Shown here: positions 33,921-45,108 of the stretch, in pieces | How positions within the stretch are numbered: position 1 is the first letter of the stretch | Layout: each line of letters opens with the position of its first letter | Origin: Spirochaetales bacterium | GTDB lineage: Bacteria; Spirochaetota; Leptospiria; Leptospirales; Leptonemataceae | Direction of reading: 5' to 3' | NCBI GenBank assembly: GCA_024233935.1 | Contig: JACKOY010000019.1 | Location: 1 to 64,000 of the forward strand | DNA length: 64,000 nucleotides | The notes under the pieces: generated by a model | What the model saw: the letters and a program-made list of their open reading frames with translations, nothing else | Database searches by the model: none | What the model was told of the DNA's origin: nothing | Position numbers and translations under genes: made by a program

Positions 33921-35732
33921 ATGACAGAACCAGGGCATCCCGCTTCAGACTCGGCCCGGTATCGGGTTTTTATCCCGCCGGCCTGGCGCGCTCTGGCGGC
34001 TCTGTCGTATTTGAGCGTCTTCTTCGCCTTCGGACTCGTACTTCCTGCGGCAGTCTATGTTCTGTACCGCCGGTCGGCCTTTCTACGCCTGCATGCGCTT
34101 ACGGCGGGGCTTTTGCACGCCATCGGTCTTGCGATTGAGGTTCTGTTGCGTCTTCCGGCCTGGCTATTTTTGATCGAAATTGAAGGCCAGACCCTTCTCG
34201 CGCCCGATCAGATCCTGGGTTCGTTGCTCAAAGAACAGCTGTTTGCCCTCACCGTGATCGTGCTTATGAGCACGCTCGCCCTGGCCACCCTTCTGGCCAG
34301 CGCCGGTCGCGATCAACCCCTGCGTCCACGCCCCGGCCGGGTCCGAAGCGAAAGTGTCTTGAGCATGGCGCTTCTGGCTTCGGTTGCCACTCCGCTCTTG
34401 TTGTACTGGGCGCCGCTCTGGGGTTCGCTCGCCCCCGACGGGACTCCCGGCGGCGTTCTGGATCTCGACGTGCGCCGTTTTGAGAACCCGTATCTTTTGG
34501 TGCCTGGCCACGCGATCCTTTTGTGGTGCGCGACCCTGGCCCTGGTGGCGGCGCGCGGGCAGACTTTCCCGTTTCGCAGTGCTCGCCGCCTTTTCGTACG
34601 TTTTGAACGCGACCAGCGTAAGACCGGCGTTGCCCGGCGAGCCCCGGCCCTGTTGCGCGCCCGGCTTCTGCCGGGCTGGGGCCAGTTTTATGCCGGCGAA
34701 CGGGTGGCCGGCCTGTTCACGCTATCTGCCTTTCTTCTGGTTTTGCTTTTCTTGTGGCTCTCGGTGGGCCTGAACTACGGCCGCCTGGTTGAAGGCATGC
34801 CCGGGCTGAACGAAAACTTCGCCTGGTATTTTCTGGACCAACTGGGTTTGCGAACCCACGTTTTGCCCGACGAACGTTTCATGGAAGTCTTCGGCAACTG
34901 GGTCGCCCTGGGTCTGCTTTCCGGCTTGCTCGTGCTCGCATTTTTCTATTCCGATTACGCCACGCGCCAGTTGTTTGCGGGACCGGGAAGGCGTCGCTGG
35001 TTGCAGACCGTCAGCCATTCACTGATCTTACACATGTTTCCCGTCACGCTCTTGTTGTTGATGCCCGTTTCTCTGCTTTCGCCCTTTCCGCCACCGGGGG
35101 GAGCGCCAACCGAACCCCAGCTCACACTGGTCAGTTCGTACGATCCCGGAGACCAGGAGCCGGAGCTCAATGGGAGCGTTTCCAGCGGCGAAAACGGACA
35201 GGACGAAAACACGGCGGCGCCCCGCGAACGCGCCCGGCCCGCCGCACCGCAAGGTCCGGGTGTGCGCGCCGAACCGAGCGAAAGCGCTGTTGCGGAAGAA
35301 TCGCAGGAAGAACCGGAGGACCAGGAAACCCTCGGCCTTTCACAGGAGGAAGAGCATAGTGAACGCGCGGGGGAACGACGTCAGCAAACCTACAGCAACT
35401 ACCTCAGCGTAAAAATACGCGCCCCGGAAGACGAGTTGAACTACTGGGAGTCTTTACCGGTTCCGTACTCGGCCGTTTTTGAGTATCGCATCACCGCCGA
35501 TGGCGTTGTCTACGGCGTGCGTATTGTGGAAGGTTCCGGCCATCCCGAGGCCGATGAATTGACCGTCCAACTCATCGAAACGATGGGGGTGGTGTTGCCG
35601 CCGCCGGGAGGCACATCGGTCGTTGTTACGGAACTTTTCTGGAATACGTTGCCGGGTGACCCTTCGCTTCCGACTCCGCTGCAGCGCGACCTTTCTACGG
35701 CCTTTGATGGCCGCATCATTCGCCCCCTCTGA
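33921..35732 (+). CDS. Polytopic membrane protein with TM2-like and TonB-like domains
   Basis: A 603-residue protein: about seven to eight membrane segments in the first 420 residues; a PGWGQFYAGERVAGLF segment near 255, typical of TM2/DUF5683-like domains; an acidic, Glu/Pro/Ser-rich linker (about 400-490); and a C-terminal domain (about 495-600) with VFEYRITADGVVYGVRIVEGSG, the TonB C-terminal pattern. Fusing a large membrane part to a TonB domain is unusual, and the linker could span the periplasm. ATG 33921 has AAAGAG 5 nt upstream. The PrsW-type protease gene begins 1 nt after its stop. Confidence 0.68.
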   Translation: MTEPGHPASDSARYRVFIPPAWRALAALSYLSVFFAFGLVLPAAVYVLYRRSAFLRLHALTAGLLHAIGLAIEVLLRLPAWLFLIEIEGQTLLAPDQILGSLLKEQLFALTVIVLMSTLALATLLASAGRDQPLRPRPGRVRSESVLSMALLASVATPLLLYWAPLWGSLAPDGTPGGVLDLDVRRFENPYLLVPGHAILLWCATLALVAARGQTFPFRSARRLFVRFERDQRKTGVARRAPALLRARLLPGWGQFYAGERVAGLFTLSAFLLVLLFLWLSVGLNYGRLVEGMPGLNENFAWYFLDQLGLRTHVLPDERFMEVFGNWVALGLLSGLLVLAFFYSDYATRQLFAGPGRRRWLQTVSHSLILHMFPVTLLLLMPVSLLSPFPPPGGAPTEPQLTLVSSYDPGDQEPELNGSVSSGENGQDENTAAPRERARPAAPQGPGVRAEPSESAVAEESQEEPEDQETLGLSQEEEHSERAGERRQQTYSNYLSVKIRAPEDELNYWESLPVPYSAVFEYRITADGVVYGVRIVEGSGHPEADELTVQLIETMGVVLPPPGGTSVVVTELFWNTLPGDPSLPTPLQRDLSTAFDGRIIRPL

Positions 35733-35733
35733 C

Positions 35734-37443
35734 ATGAACCCTTTCGAGATCCCCGACTACGCGGCCTACATCCTGGCCTTTTTGACAGTGGCGCCCTATG
35801 TGTTGCTGCTCAACTTCAAGGCCCTGCGCGAACACGCCGGTTGGTTCGGTCGCTTCTGGGATCGTCAGGTGGCTTCGCGCCTGGACGGAATTTCGACCCG
35901 TTTCTTCAGTCCTGCGGTCTGGCTGGGATTTTTGGGCGGCTTCGGCGCGGTCTTTCTTACGGACCTTGTAAACGACAATTGGCTTCTCCAGGATCCGGTC
36001 GGTTCTCATGTCGGCGAACCGATCAGCTTTACGCTCTATATCTCTTTTATTCGGGCGGGCCTGGTCGAAGAAGTCTTCAAGTGTGCCATCGCATTTGGCC
36101 TGTCTTTTGTGATCGGGTTTCGCCGCGGCCGCGGCTTCACAGGGGCGATTCCCTTTTTGTGCGCAGCCGTTGGATTGGGCTTCGCCTTTCTCGAGAATGC
36201 ACTTTTTATTTCGGCGCTCGGCTTTACCGGACCCGCGCAACTGGTGGTCGGGCGGGCCATCGCCAGTGCGGCCCACGTGCTCATGGGGCTGAGCTTTGGA
36301 TTGGGCCTGCTGGCGTTCCGCAAGCGCGGGATGGTTCTGGCGGCTTTGTTGTCTCTGTTGATCGCCATACTGATCCATGGGATCTTCGATTTCTTTGCCA
36401 TTCCCCAGGGCGCTTTCCCCTCATTTCTGACTTTTGCGTTCTTGTGTTTGGTGTTTGTCCTGGCGCTTTCGGTCATGTACGGGCTGCTTCCGGCCACACG
36501 TTATCGGCCGCTGCGGCGCGCGCACGATCTGGAACACGAACTTTTCGTCCACCCCCGATCCCGCCCGACCGGCGGCGGGATCGGGGACCGCCCGCCTTTG
36601 CCCGCCGAGCAGTGGTCTCCGGCCATGGATGCTCTGTGGCAGGAAAGACTGGAAGCGGTTCCTCCACCGGTTTCGGACCTCGCCGGGCGCTTGCGCAAAG
36701 ACGGGTTCGCGGCAAGGTTTCCGGAGTCTCAGGAAGCCCCTTTTGGTCCCGGGGATTTTGTTCGTCTACCTGTGGAACTGGGGTCGGCTTTGGCTCGCGA
36801 AGAGTACCGCGGTCCCGTACCGGAAACACTCAAACAGCCGTGGTCCACGACCGAGGCGTTCTACTCCGAACACTACGGCAGCGGTTCGCAAGCCGATCGA
36901 GTGTGGGACAGTACGATTTTTGCTCTGGATCCGGCGCTCTACGATCCTTTGCTTTTGAATCACGGCGTTCGTCTTGAAGAACTGAGCCCGTTGCGTGTCC
37001 TGGAGTTTCACAACGCGGTGCCCGGCCAGGTAGTCTATCTCAGTCTGGGACTCGAAGCGCTGTACGGTTTTGAGTTCTGGGTGAGCTTTCCGCACGCACA
37101 ACCCATGATACGCTGGTTCTTTCTACGAATGGCTGCCGTCCGCCCGGAGCAGGCGCCCTGGGTGCGCATGTTTTCACCCATGCCGGTCGCTTCATCGCTC
37201 GAACTTGGAGAGCCCCGGGGCTGGCTGCGCTTTTACCTGCCGTTGCCGCTACTGCATGGGCCGACCGTGAAGGCCCTTGCTGACAGAAACGTACCCGAAG
37301 AACGCTGGCCGGTTGAAATACTTTTTGGCTCCATTCCGGACGGAACCTTTATCATTCGCTCGGGGGTGGAAGCCTTTCTTCAGGATTTGCGTCGGCGCGG
37401 ACAGAGCTGGCACAACAACATTCGTCGGCCTCCGGCAGCTTAG
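35734..37443 (+). CDS. PrsW-family intramembrane metalloprotease with C-terminal extension
   Basis: A 569-residue protein from ATG 35734. The first 250 residues hold about eight membrane segments with the PrsW metal motifs: AGLVEEVFKCAIAF near 105 (EExxK), LGFAFLENALF near 150, SAAHVLMGLSFG near 180 and LIHGIFDFF near 210. PrsW in Bacillus cleaves an anti-sigma factor. The C-terminal 310 residues, soluble and Trp/Phe-rich, match no family I know and are missing from short PrsW proteins. It follows the TM2/TonB gene without a gap and ends 6 nt before the convergent sensor gene, whose ATPase domain is anti-sigma-like. Confidence 0.78.
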   Translation: MNPFEIPDYAAYILAFLTVAPYVLLLNFKALREHAGWFGRFWDRQVASRLDGISTRFFSPAVWLGFLGGFGAVFLTDLVNDNWLLQDPVGSHVGEPISFTLYISFIRAGLVEEVFKCAIAFGLSFVIGFRRGRGFTGAIPFLCAAVGLGFAFLENALFISALGFTGPAQLVVGRAIASAAHVLMGLSFGLGLLAFRKRGMVLAALLSLLIAILIHGIFDFFAIPQGAFPSFLTFAFLCLVFVLALSVMYGLLPATRYRPLRRAHDLEHELFVHPRSRPTGGGIGDRPPLPAEQWSPAMDALWQERLEAVPPPVSDLAGRLRKDGFAARFPESQEAPFGPGDFVRLPVELGSALAREEYRGPVPETLKQPWSTTEAFYSEHYGSGSQADRVWDSTIFALDPALYDPLLLNHGVRLEELSPLRVLEFHNAVPGQVVYLSLGLEALYGFEFWVSFPHAQPMIRWFFLRMAAVRPEQAPWVRMFSPMPVASSLELGEPRGWLRFYLPLPLLHGPTVKALADRNVPEERWPVEILFGSIPDGTFIIRSGVEAFLQDLRRRGQSWHNNIRRPPAA

Positions 37444-37449
37444 GTTCCG

Positions 37450-39234
37450 CTATCGTCGCGGAAGCCGCTTCTTCAGGCGCACCTGATTGCCCCGTTCGTT
37501 GTAGAGCACCTCATCAAAGTGGTCGCGGGTCAAGAGGATGCCGCGGCCGTGGTACAGGTTCTCTCCGTTCTTCGAGCCGGCCAGAGAGCCGGTATCAAAA
37601 CCGCTGCCCTGATCTTCGATTTCAAATTCCACCCGGTCTTCCACCAGTCGGTATTGTACCGTTACCCGCCGATCGCTGAACCGCGGATCTCCGCGGCGGT
37701 TGGCGAGCAATTCCAGGTAGGCGTTCTCGCTCATGGCGCGGGTCTTCTCTTCGTAGCCGATGGCCAGGTTGCCGTGTTCAATGGCATTGGTCATCATCTC
37801 CCGGATACCGAAACTCAAGCCCATCAGAGCGTCTTCATCGAAGAAGGCCCCGAGATTACGCACCAATTCATCGGCCAGGTCTTTTACGCGCGTCAGATCG
37901 TTTTCCAGAATATAGACCGCTTCCTCCCGGCGGAGGTTGGCCGGCAACCGGTCGAGGGAAGCGGGCGTTGCCCGAACCAGGACCTGTCCGGCGCTCGCCG
38001 TTGTTACCGGCTCAATGCGCAGGTCGAATCGGCGCGGCCCGGAGTGCCGAGCGCGCAAACTGAGGCGTTCGCGAAAGGAATCACCGCGCGCGAGTTCCTG
38101 GGTCAGTCGACTTCGTACCAAGAGCTCTTCAGTGACCCCTTCGAAAGCCACCAGATCAAAGAACGAGCGTTCGATCACCGTGCGTGGTTTCCAGCCCAGG
38201 GTGCGATTCAGGGCCTGGTTTGCCATGAGGATGCGCAATTCGGAATCCAGAGACAGGACGATGTCGCGGTCGCCTTCAAAAAGCAGTCGATACATCTCTC
38301 GGGTTCGGGCCAGGTCTTCCCGCGTGGCGGCCGCTTCCGCAGCCGCATGGTTATAGTGCTCTGCAAATACCGCCACTTCCTGGTCGCGGCTCGCCGGGTA
38401 GAGCGTTCCCGGGCCACCCTGGGCCAGATCGCGGGCAGCGCCAATGATACGCTTCAGGGCATCACGCACGGAAGCCTGCAGAAGAAAGGTCAAAAGAGCG
38501 GTCGCGAGCACGGTCAGAAGAATAAAGGCGACCACGCGCTCCGGCTCCGCCCGGGGTCGGTAGAGCACATAGAGGGCCAGCAACATCATGCTCAAAAGGA
38601 ACAGACCCACAAGCAGCAAAAACTTCAGGCGGAGACTCAGCACGGCGCGCATTTCAACCGGCAGTCCCCGGCGGGCCAGCTCGCGCGCGATGTCGCTTCG
38701 GTTCGAACCGGTTAGAGACTCCACCATGATGTAGGCAAAGTAAGTCAGAATCAACGTGGCCACGACACCGCCGGCCGCAATCACGGCCGATTCGAACACG
38801 CTTCCGGAGGCCAGGTAGTGTGCCCCCACGGCTCCGATGATAACCAGCGTGGAATAGAAACCGGCCGAGTGAAACATGATGACCGGAGCGCGCTCTACGG
38901 CTTCGTACAGAGGCCTGATTGTTTCGTTGGAGATCTCGGTCAGGGAGCGGCCGTCCAGCCAGCGGTTCAGCAGGCGCACTTTCCGTCCCAGGCCTGGCAT
39001 TCCTATGGAGCGCAGCGCACCGTGATGAACGAAGCTGGCAACGGTCACGAGGACCAAACAGACCAGAAGCGCACGCGCAAACACCCCGAGATGCACTTCA
39101 GATTCAGACAGTATTGATGTAATTGCGAAGTAGCCGTAGCCTGCCGCCAGCCAGCCCACCACATTCGTGTACAGGTTCAGCGCAAAGGTGTAGGCAACCC
39201 GGCGCGCAACCGTATTAAAAAATGACTGCAGCAT
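37450..39234 (-). CDS. Membrane PAS sensor with anti-sigma-type ATPase domain
   Basis: A protein of about 594 residues from ATG 39234. A longer frame from 39369 would overlap the upstream gene by 65 nt and add a CQSCG motif. Order of parts: six membrane segments (to about residue 260), a HAMP-like helix, a PAS domain (about 310-420; LLFEGDRDIVLSLDSELRILMANQ), then a HATPase domain (about 460-590) of the RsbW/SpoIIAB type with REMMTNAIEHGN (N-box) and EDQGSGFD (G1). There is no histidine phosphoacceptor helix. It would be a signal-controlled serine kinase or switch protein acting on an anti-sigma antagonist, by inference. It is cotranscribed with the cyclic-nucleotide-binding protein before it. 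Confidence 0.75.
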   Translation of the reverse strand: MLQSFFNTVARRVAYTFALNLYTNVVGWLAAGYGYFAITSILSESEVHLGVFARALLVCLVLVTVASFVHHGALRSIGMPGLGRKVRLLNRWLDGRSLTEISNETIRPLYEAVERAPVIMFHSAGFYSTLVIIGAVGAHYLASGSVFESAVIAAGGVVATLILTYFAYIMVESLTGSNRSDIARELARRGLPVEMRAVLSLRLKFLLLVGLFLLSMMLLALYVLYRPRAEPERVVAFILLTVLATALLTFLLQASVRDALKRIIGAARDLAQGGPGTLYPASRDQEVAVFAEHYNHAAAEAAATREDLARTREMYRLLFEGDRDIVLSLDSELRILMANQALNRTLGWKPRTVIERSFFDLVAFEGVTEELLVRSRLTQELARGDSFRERLSLRARHSGPRRFDLRIEPVTTASAGQVLVRATPASLDRLPANLRREEAVYILENDLTRVKDLADELVRNLGAFFDEDALMGLSFGIREMMTNAIEHGNLAIGYEEKTRAMSENAYLELLANRRGDPRFSDRRVTVQYRLVEDRVEFEIEDQGSGFDTGSLAGSKNGENLYHGRGILLTRDHFDEVLYNERGNQVRLKKRLPRR

Positions 39235-39304
39235 GAATGCGCTCGTTTCCTTAAAGGAAGGCTTTTTGGCGCCGCACGACTGGCAAGAACTCTTTTTGCG
39301 TACC

Positions 39305-40177
39305 TTATCGGTCGGGGCGGGGAAAGTTCCGCAGATCGGCGGACTCAAAGGCTTCCCGTCGTTGTTCAACCCTGTGTGCCAGCGTGGTCAATAGCTGCTG
39401 GGTCCATCGGGGGTGTAACTGGAATAGCATGTGAAAATCTTCCGGCGCAAAGACCAACGCTTCCACGGTTTCTTCGGCGATCACGTCGGCGCTCCGGGGC
39501 ATACGATCGAACTGCGCCATCTCTCCGACCATTTCTCCGGCGGCCAATTCATCAATCTTCCGGCGCTCGCCGTCCGTTGTTTGATGTACGGAAACGTGAC
39601 CCGACAGGAGGATGTAGAGCTCAAAACTGCTCTCAGCCTGCCTCATCAGATAGTCACCCGCCTGGAAAGTGTGCTTCAGCTTCTCTACCAGATGCGGGGG
39701 AAAGTTGTCCTCGTCTGCGAAGCTCATCTCGTACAGGGCATCGGCCAGTTCCGCGTCGGGCGTTCCCACTTCGATCTCGCGGTCCTGGCGGAGGTCCAGG
39801 TCGGTAGTTCTTTCGTGGGCGTCGTAGATTCGGATGCGACGACTCAACTCGAAAATCGCGCGACGGGCCAGTTCCGGGTGCATGGAAAGCGCGTTGGAAA
39901 AATCGTCCACGCTCCAGAGCACATAGTGGGACCCCGGGTAGACACCGGCCGCGCCCGGTCGGCTTTTGCCCAGCAGGTAGTCTTCCAGACCCACAAAGGC
40001 CTCCGGGTAATAATTTTCATAAAGGGTTCGCGCTGAGGTCAGACGGATGCGGCGGCGTGCCCGGCCCTCCAAAAGGAGCAGGATCTTGTCCGGGGCGGCG
40101 CCGTCATAGCGCAGCAGGGTCATATAGGCTTCGCTTTCGCTGATAATCCCGCGACGTACGTATTTTTTCAGTTCCAT
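39305..40177 (-). CDS. Cyclic-nucleotide-binding domain protein
   Basis: A 290-residue soluble protein from ATG 40177; a GTG lies 2 codons upstream, and GGAG and AGGTGG stand nearby. A diverged cNMP-binding fold (about 25-115) is followed by a clear one (about 165-280) with FQAGDYLMRQAESSFELYILLSG and a phosphate-cassette-like GEMVGEMAQFDRMPRSADV. No helix-turn-helix follows, so it is not a CRP-type regulator. It may sense a cyclic nucleotide (a class III cyclase is encoded at 53551) and control the membrane sensor encoded just downstream. Confidence 0.75.
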   Translation of the reverse strand: MELKKYVRRGIISESEAYMTLLRYDGAAPDKILLLLEGRARRRIRLTSARTLYENYYPEAFVGLEDYLLGKSRPGAAGVYPGSHYVLWSVDDFSNALSMHPELARRAIFELSRRIRIYDAHERTTDLDLRQDREIEVGTPDAELADALYEMSFADEDNFPPHLVEKLKHTFQAGDYLMRQAESSFELYILLSGHVSVHQTTDGERRKIDELAAGEMVGEMAQFDRMPRSADVIAEETVEALVFAPEDFHMLFQLHPRWTQQLLTTLAHRVEQRREAFESADLRNFPRPDR

Positions 40178-40420
40178 GCCCACCTGCTCCCGGCTACATT
40201 AGAAGAGTCCCGGGCCGGTTCCGGCTCCTGCGTGATTCAGGCGGCCGGATCGTGAATCTTTAGCCCACTTTAGATACTTTTTCGTCCGATGTGGCAAACA
40301 CTTTCACTCTTCCGGCCGGCCTGGAATGCGAAAAAGGGGGCCGCCGGGTGGTAGCACCGGGTCGGGGAAAAATTTTTCGGTAAGGCGACATTACAGACCG
40401 ATTATGTTACCAGCCGACAC

Positions 40421-41347
40421 ATGACTAGATCTTCTGCAACGATGGGCCGCAACGAACAGGGGCAAGCGAGGTTGATCAAGCAGTTCCAGGACTACTTGCT
40501 CGTAGAGAAGGGGCTGAGCGAAAACTCGATCTTTTCTTACACATACGATATCAAGAAGTTCCAGAACTACCTGGTCCGCCATGAGAAAGACTTCGTCGAA
40601 GTCGAAGCGGACGATATTACGCTCTTTTTGAAAGAGCAAAAACGAAAGAAAATTTCAAGTCGTTCTCTGGCCCGCGCCGTCGCTGCCCTGCGCCAGTTCT
40701 ACAAGTATCTTAAAGACGAAAATAAGGTCACCGCGAACCCGGCAGAGAAGATTCAGACGCCGGAAGTCAAAAAGAGCCTGCCCGATTACCTCACCCTTGA
40801 AGAAATCGAAGAGCTGTTCCAGTGCATAAAAGAGGACGAACCTTTTGAACTGCGCGACAAGGCCATGTTCGAGCTTCTGTATTCCAGCGGCCTGCGCATT
40901 TCCGAGGCCTGTAACCTGAAGCTCGAAGACGTCGACCTGGAAAACATGTTTTTGACCGTGCGCGGCAAGGGCGGCCGCGAGCGCCTGGTTCCATTCGGTG
41001 AGAAATCCCTTTTGATTCTGCGCAAGTACCTGGAGTCGGCCCGGGACGAAATCCTCAAGAACCGCTTCAGCGATTATCTGTTTATCAGCAAAAAGGGCGA
41101 CTACCTGAATCGCAAGTCCGTCTGGCGCCTGCTCAAGAAGTATCTGGCGCGCACCGGAATCAAAAAAGTCGTCACTCCGCACACCTTCCGGCACAGCTTC
41201 GCGACGCACCTGATTGAAAACAACGCCGACCTGCGCAGTGTGCAGGAGTTGCTGGGACACATCGACATCTCCACGACTCAGATTTACACCCATCTGGCCA
41301 GCCGAACCCTGAAAGAAGTGCACAAGAAGTACCACCCCCGCGGCTGA
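40421..41347 (+). CDS. xerD: Tyrosine recombinase XerD
   Basis: A 308-residue tyrosine recombinase. The N-terminal SAM-like core-binding domain (about 15-105) is followed by the catalytic domain with R159 (SSGLRISEA), K183, H254/R257 (HTFRHSFATH), H280 (LLGHIDISTTQIY) and nucleophile Y289. Length and sequence fit the chromosome-dimer-resolving XerC/XerD group rather than a phage or transposon integrase. XerD is preferred to XerC by overall resemblance only. A 240-nt region upstream separates it from the divergent cNMP-binding gene. Confidence 0.9.
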   Translation: MTRSSATMGRNEQGQARLIKQFQDYLLVEKGLSENSIFSYTYDIKKFQNYLVRHEKDFVEVEADDITLFLKEQKRKKISSRSLARAVAALRQFYKYLKDENKVTANPAEKIQTPEVKKSLPDYLTLEEIEELFQCIKEDEPFELRDKAMFELLYSSGLRISEACNLKLEDVDLENMFLTVRGKGGRERLVPFGEKSLLILRKYLESARDEILKNRFSDYLFISKKGDYLNRKSVWRLLKKYLARTGIKKVVTPHTFRHSFATHLIENNADLRSVQELLGHIDISTTQIYTHLASRTLKEVHKKYHPRG

Positions 41348-41391
41348 TCAGTCTCTTGACAACGGGCCGGCCCGGCAAACCGGATGGTCGT

Positions 41392-42441
41392 ATGTCTGAC
41401 TACGCGCCTCTGGACGAAGCTCTCTTGCGCCTGGCGCCCTTCGGAATCGAAACGCGTAGTGGTCTTACCAACCACGGACCGATGGTGGCCGAGGCGTTGT
41501 GCGCCGTCGACCGGGCTGACGCGGTGCTTCCCTGGGTGGATCGTTACCGGTCGGGACTGGTTCCGCCCGGCCCGGTCCGTTCGGCCATTGACTCGGCGAC
41601 CGATCGCGCAGCCGCGTTGGGCCGACCGGAGCGTTACCTCGACTGGCTGGCCTACTTTCGAAACGCCATCGCCGTCAGCTCTTGGCAGGCCGTGGTCCAG
41701 GACGTTTTGCCGGCGTTACTTCCGGGTTTTTTGTCCGATGCGGTCCACGGCGCGATTCGAACCGGGCATGCTTTGCGGGCTCTGGCCGCGGGTCAGAGTG
41801 CCGGCCGCGAGGACGAACTGGCGCGGGCCCTCGCCCACTGGAGTTCGACCTACTTTGCGCTTTCCTCCGGCAGCAACCGAGAGGCCACCGGTGGCCTGAG
41901 TCCCGGCGCCGCGATCAAACGGGTTCCGCTTCTGCCCGAACACAAATCAAAGAATCTGGTCGAGGCCTGCCGGCTTCTGAAAACCCATGAGCCCTTTGCC
42001 CCGGTGATCGATTGGATCGAAGTACCGGAACCACCAGAGCAATTTGTTTCCGAACTCACGCACGTATTTGCGGATGTGCTTACAAAACACGCGCGCGATC
42101 CCTTATCGACGATCGCGCTTGTTCATGGGGTCACCGGGGCGGCCGCGGTGCGCTCCTTTCTCCCGTTTTTAAGCCCGAACGATCAGTCCCGGGCACTGCG
42201 ATTCGCCTGGCAGAGCGGGGCGGCCTTGCTTTGTTGCTTCGGGTCGCGCCCGGCGCTCCGGCCCGGGAAGTCTGCGGGATCGGCAAACCGGGCGGAGCTA
42301 CTGGACCAGGCCATCGCAGGAGCAGACGAGCACGCCATCAAACTGACCGCGGTCTGCGTGCTTGAGTATGAGCTGCGGCCCGAGCGTCTGTATCTGGATT
42401 GTGCGGCCCGTGCGATTTCCATACTGGCACCGCCCGCCTGA
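41392..42441 (+). CDS. Questin-oxidase-like protein
   Basis: A 349-residue protein from ATG 41392. GLTNHGPMVAEALCAV near residue 22, RPERYLDWLAYFRNAI near 80, SDAVHGAIRTGHALRAL near 120 and LVHGVTGAAAVRSFLPFL near 245 are blocks of the questin-oxidase family, with conserved histidines in NHG and HGAIRTGH. The named enzyme opens an anthraquinone ring in fungi; bacterial relatives are widespread and of unknown role. It lies 44 nt after xerD and may be cotranscribed. Confidence 0.75.
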   Translation: MSDYAPLDEALLRLAPFGIETRSGLTNHGPMVAEALCAVDRADAVLPWVDRYRSGLVPPGPVRSAIDSATDRAAALGRPERYLDWLAYFRNAIAVSSWQAVVQDVLPALLPGFLSDAVHGAIRTGHALRALAAGQSAGREDELARALAHWSSTYFALSSGSNREATGGLSPGAAIKRVPLLPEHKSKNLVEACRLLKTHEPFAPVIDWIEVPEPPEQFVSELTHVFADVLTKHARDPLSTIALVHGVTGAAAVRSFLPFLSPNDQSRALRFAWQSGAALLCCFGSRPALRPGKSAGSANRAELLDQAIAGADEHAIKLTAVCVLEYELRPERLYLDCAARAISILAPPA

Positions 42442-42459
42442 GTCCGAAAGCCCCGCGAT

Positions 42460-43167
42460 CTACTGTATGAGTTCGGCAATGTAGCTCGGCACGATGGCGT
42501 TACGACCATCGGTCAGCGAATCCAGGTTTTCGCGCACGAAGCGCTCCACGCGCTCCACGTACGAGCGTTCGGTATGGTATAGAAATATTTTGTTGTAACG
42601 GCTGCGGGCGTCGCGGTCTTCCTGCCCGGCGTTGGCCTGCAGGTCCTCATTGCGACGAACCAGAGAACTGAGCAGGGCGAACTTAAGGTCAACTCCATGG
42701 TCTTTCAGGATCGGAAGCCGGTCTTCGGCCGGCGTTAGAAACCTGGCCTGCTCGAAGGGGTTTTTGAGCACCGGAAAGCGTGGCTCTCCCATCAGATGTT
42801 CGGTAATGACCAGCAGGTCGCGATGCGTGCTGCGTGAGAGCAACAGCAGATCGTGGCCCCGAAACACATGGTTCTGGGCGGTCTTCATGATGGAATCGGG
42901 AGGGGTGATATTCGGGAGGTCCGGTCCGGGTGTGACTCGATCGTAACCGTATTCGTCGAGGGTAAAGCAATCCGTTATGCGCAGGTCGGGAAAGCGCTGG
43001 ATCAGGTCTTCGTAGAGTACGAAGGCGTCTTTCCAGAGCACCCGGGAACCCAGAACACCCAGGCGTGCGTTTCGAACCTTCCACTGGCTTTGGGCCTGGT
43101 AGACCAGGCCGTCAAAGTCAAACACGGCCGCCATACGCTCTTCGATTTCGTCGGTTTCTACAGGCAT
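42460..43167 (-). CDS. HAD-like protein with altered first motif
   Basis: A 235-residue protein from ATG 43167. AAVFDFDGLVYQAQ near residue 12 resembles HAD motif I (DxDGT) with Leu for the Thr, and DLLLLSRST near 95 resembles motif II. A final lysine/acidic pair (RLPILKDHGVD) might be motif III. A classic motif IV GDxxxD is not evident. It could be a HAD phosphatase with an atypical site or a non-catalytic relative. A frame extending to 43335 would cross the start of the divergent symporter gene. Confidence 0.62.
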   Translation of the reverse strand: MPVETDEIEERMAAVFDFDGLVYQAQSQWKVRNARLGVLGSRVLWKDAFVLYEDLIQRFPDLRITDCFTLDEYGYDRVTPGPDLPNITPPDSIMKTAQNHVFRGHDLLLLSRSTHRDLLVITEHLMGEPRFPVLKNPFEQARFLTPAEDRLPILKDHGVDLKFALLSSLVRRNEDLQANAGQEDRDARSRYNKIFLYHTERSYVERVERFVRENLDSLTDGRNAIVPSYIAELIQ

Positions 43168-43242
43168 GGGGGCGGATTGTGCTGGATTTGAATTCGGTTT
43201 ACGCCAGCCGAAGCCACGGTGGCACTGCCTTCGGAGACTGCG

Positions 43243-45006
<1,764 letters not shown>

Positions 45007-45108
45007 TCCCGGGGCGTTTCGTAATAAGCTATTGACGCGACCTGGGGTCCGACATACCGGGTTGAGACTCGCGGCTGCCACGAGCTGCTACGAGCGGACT
45101 TGCGGCGC

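Noticed and set aside
40421..41347. Tyrosine recombinase as the integrase of an inserted element
   Set aside because: Length, catalytic spacing and neighbours fit the housekeeping XerD; no attachment-site repeats or cargo were seen.
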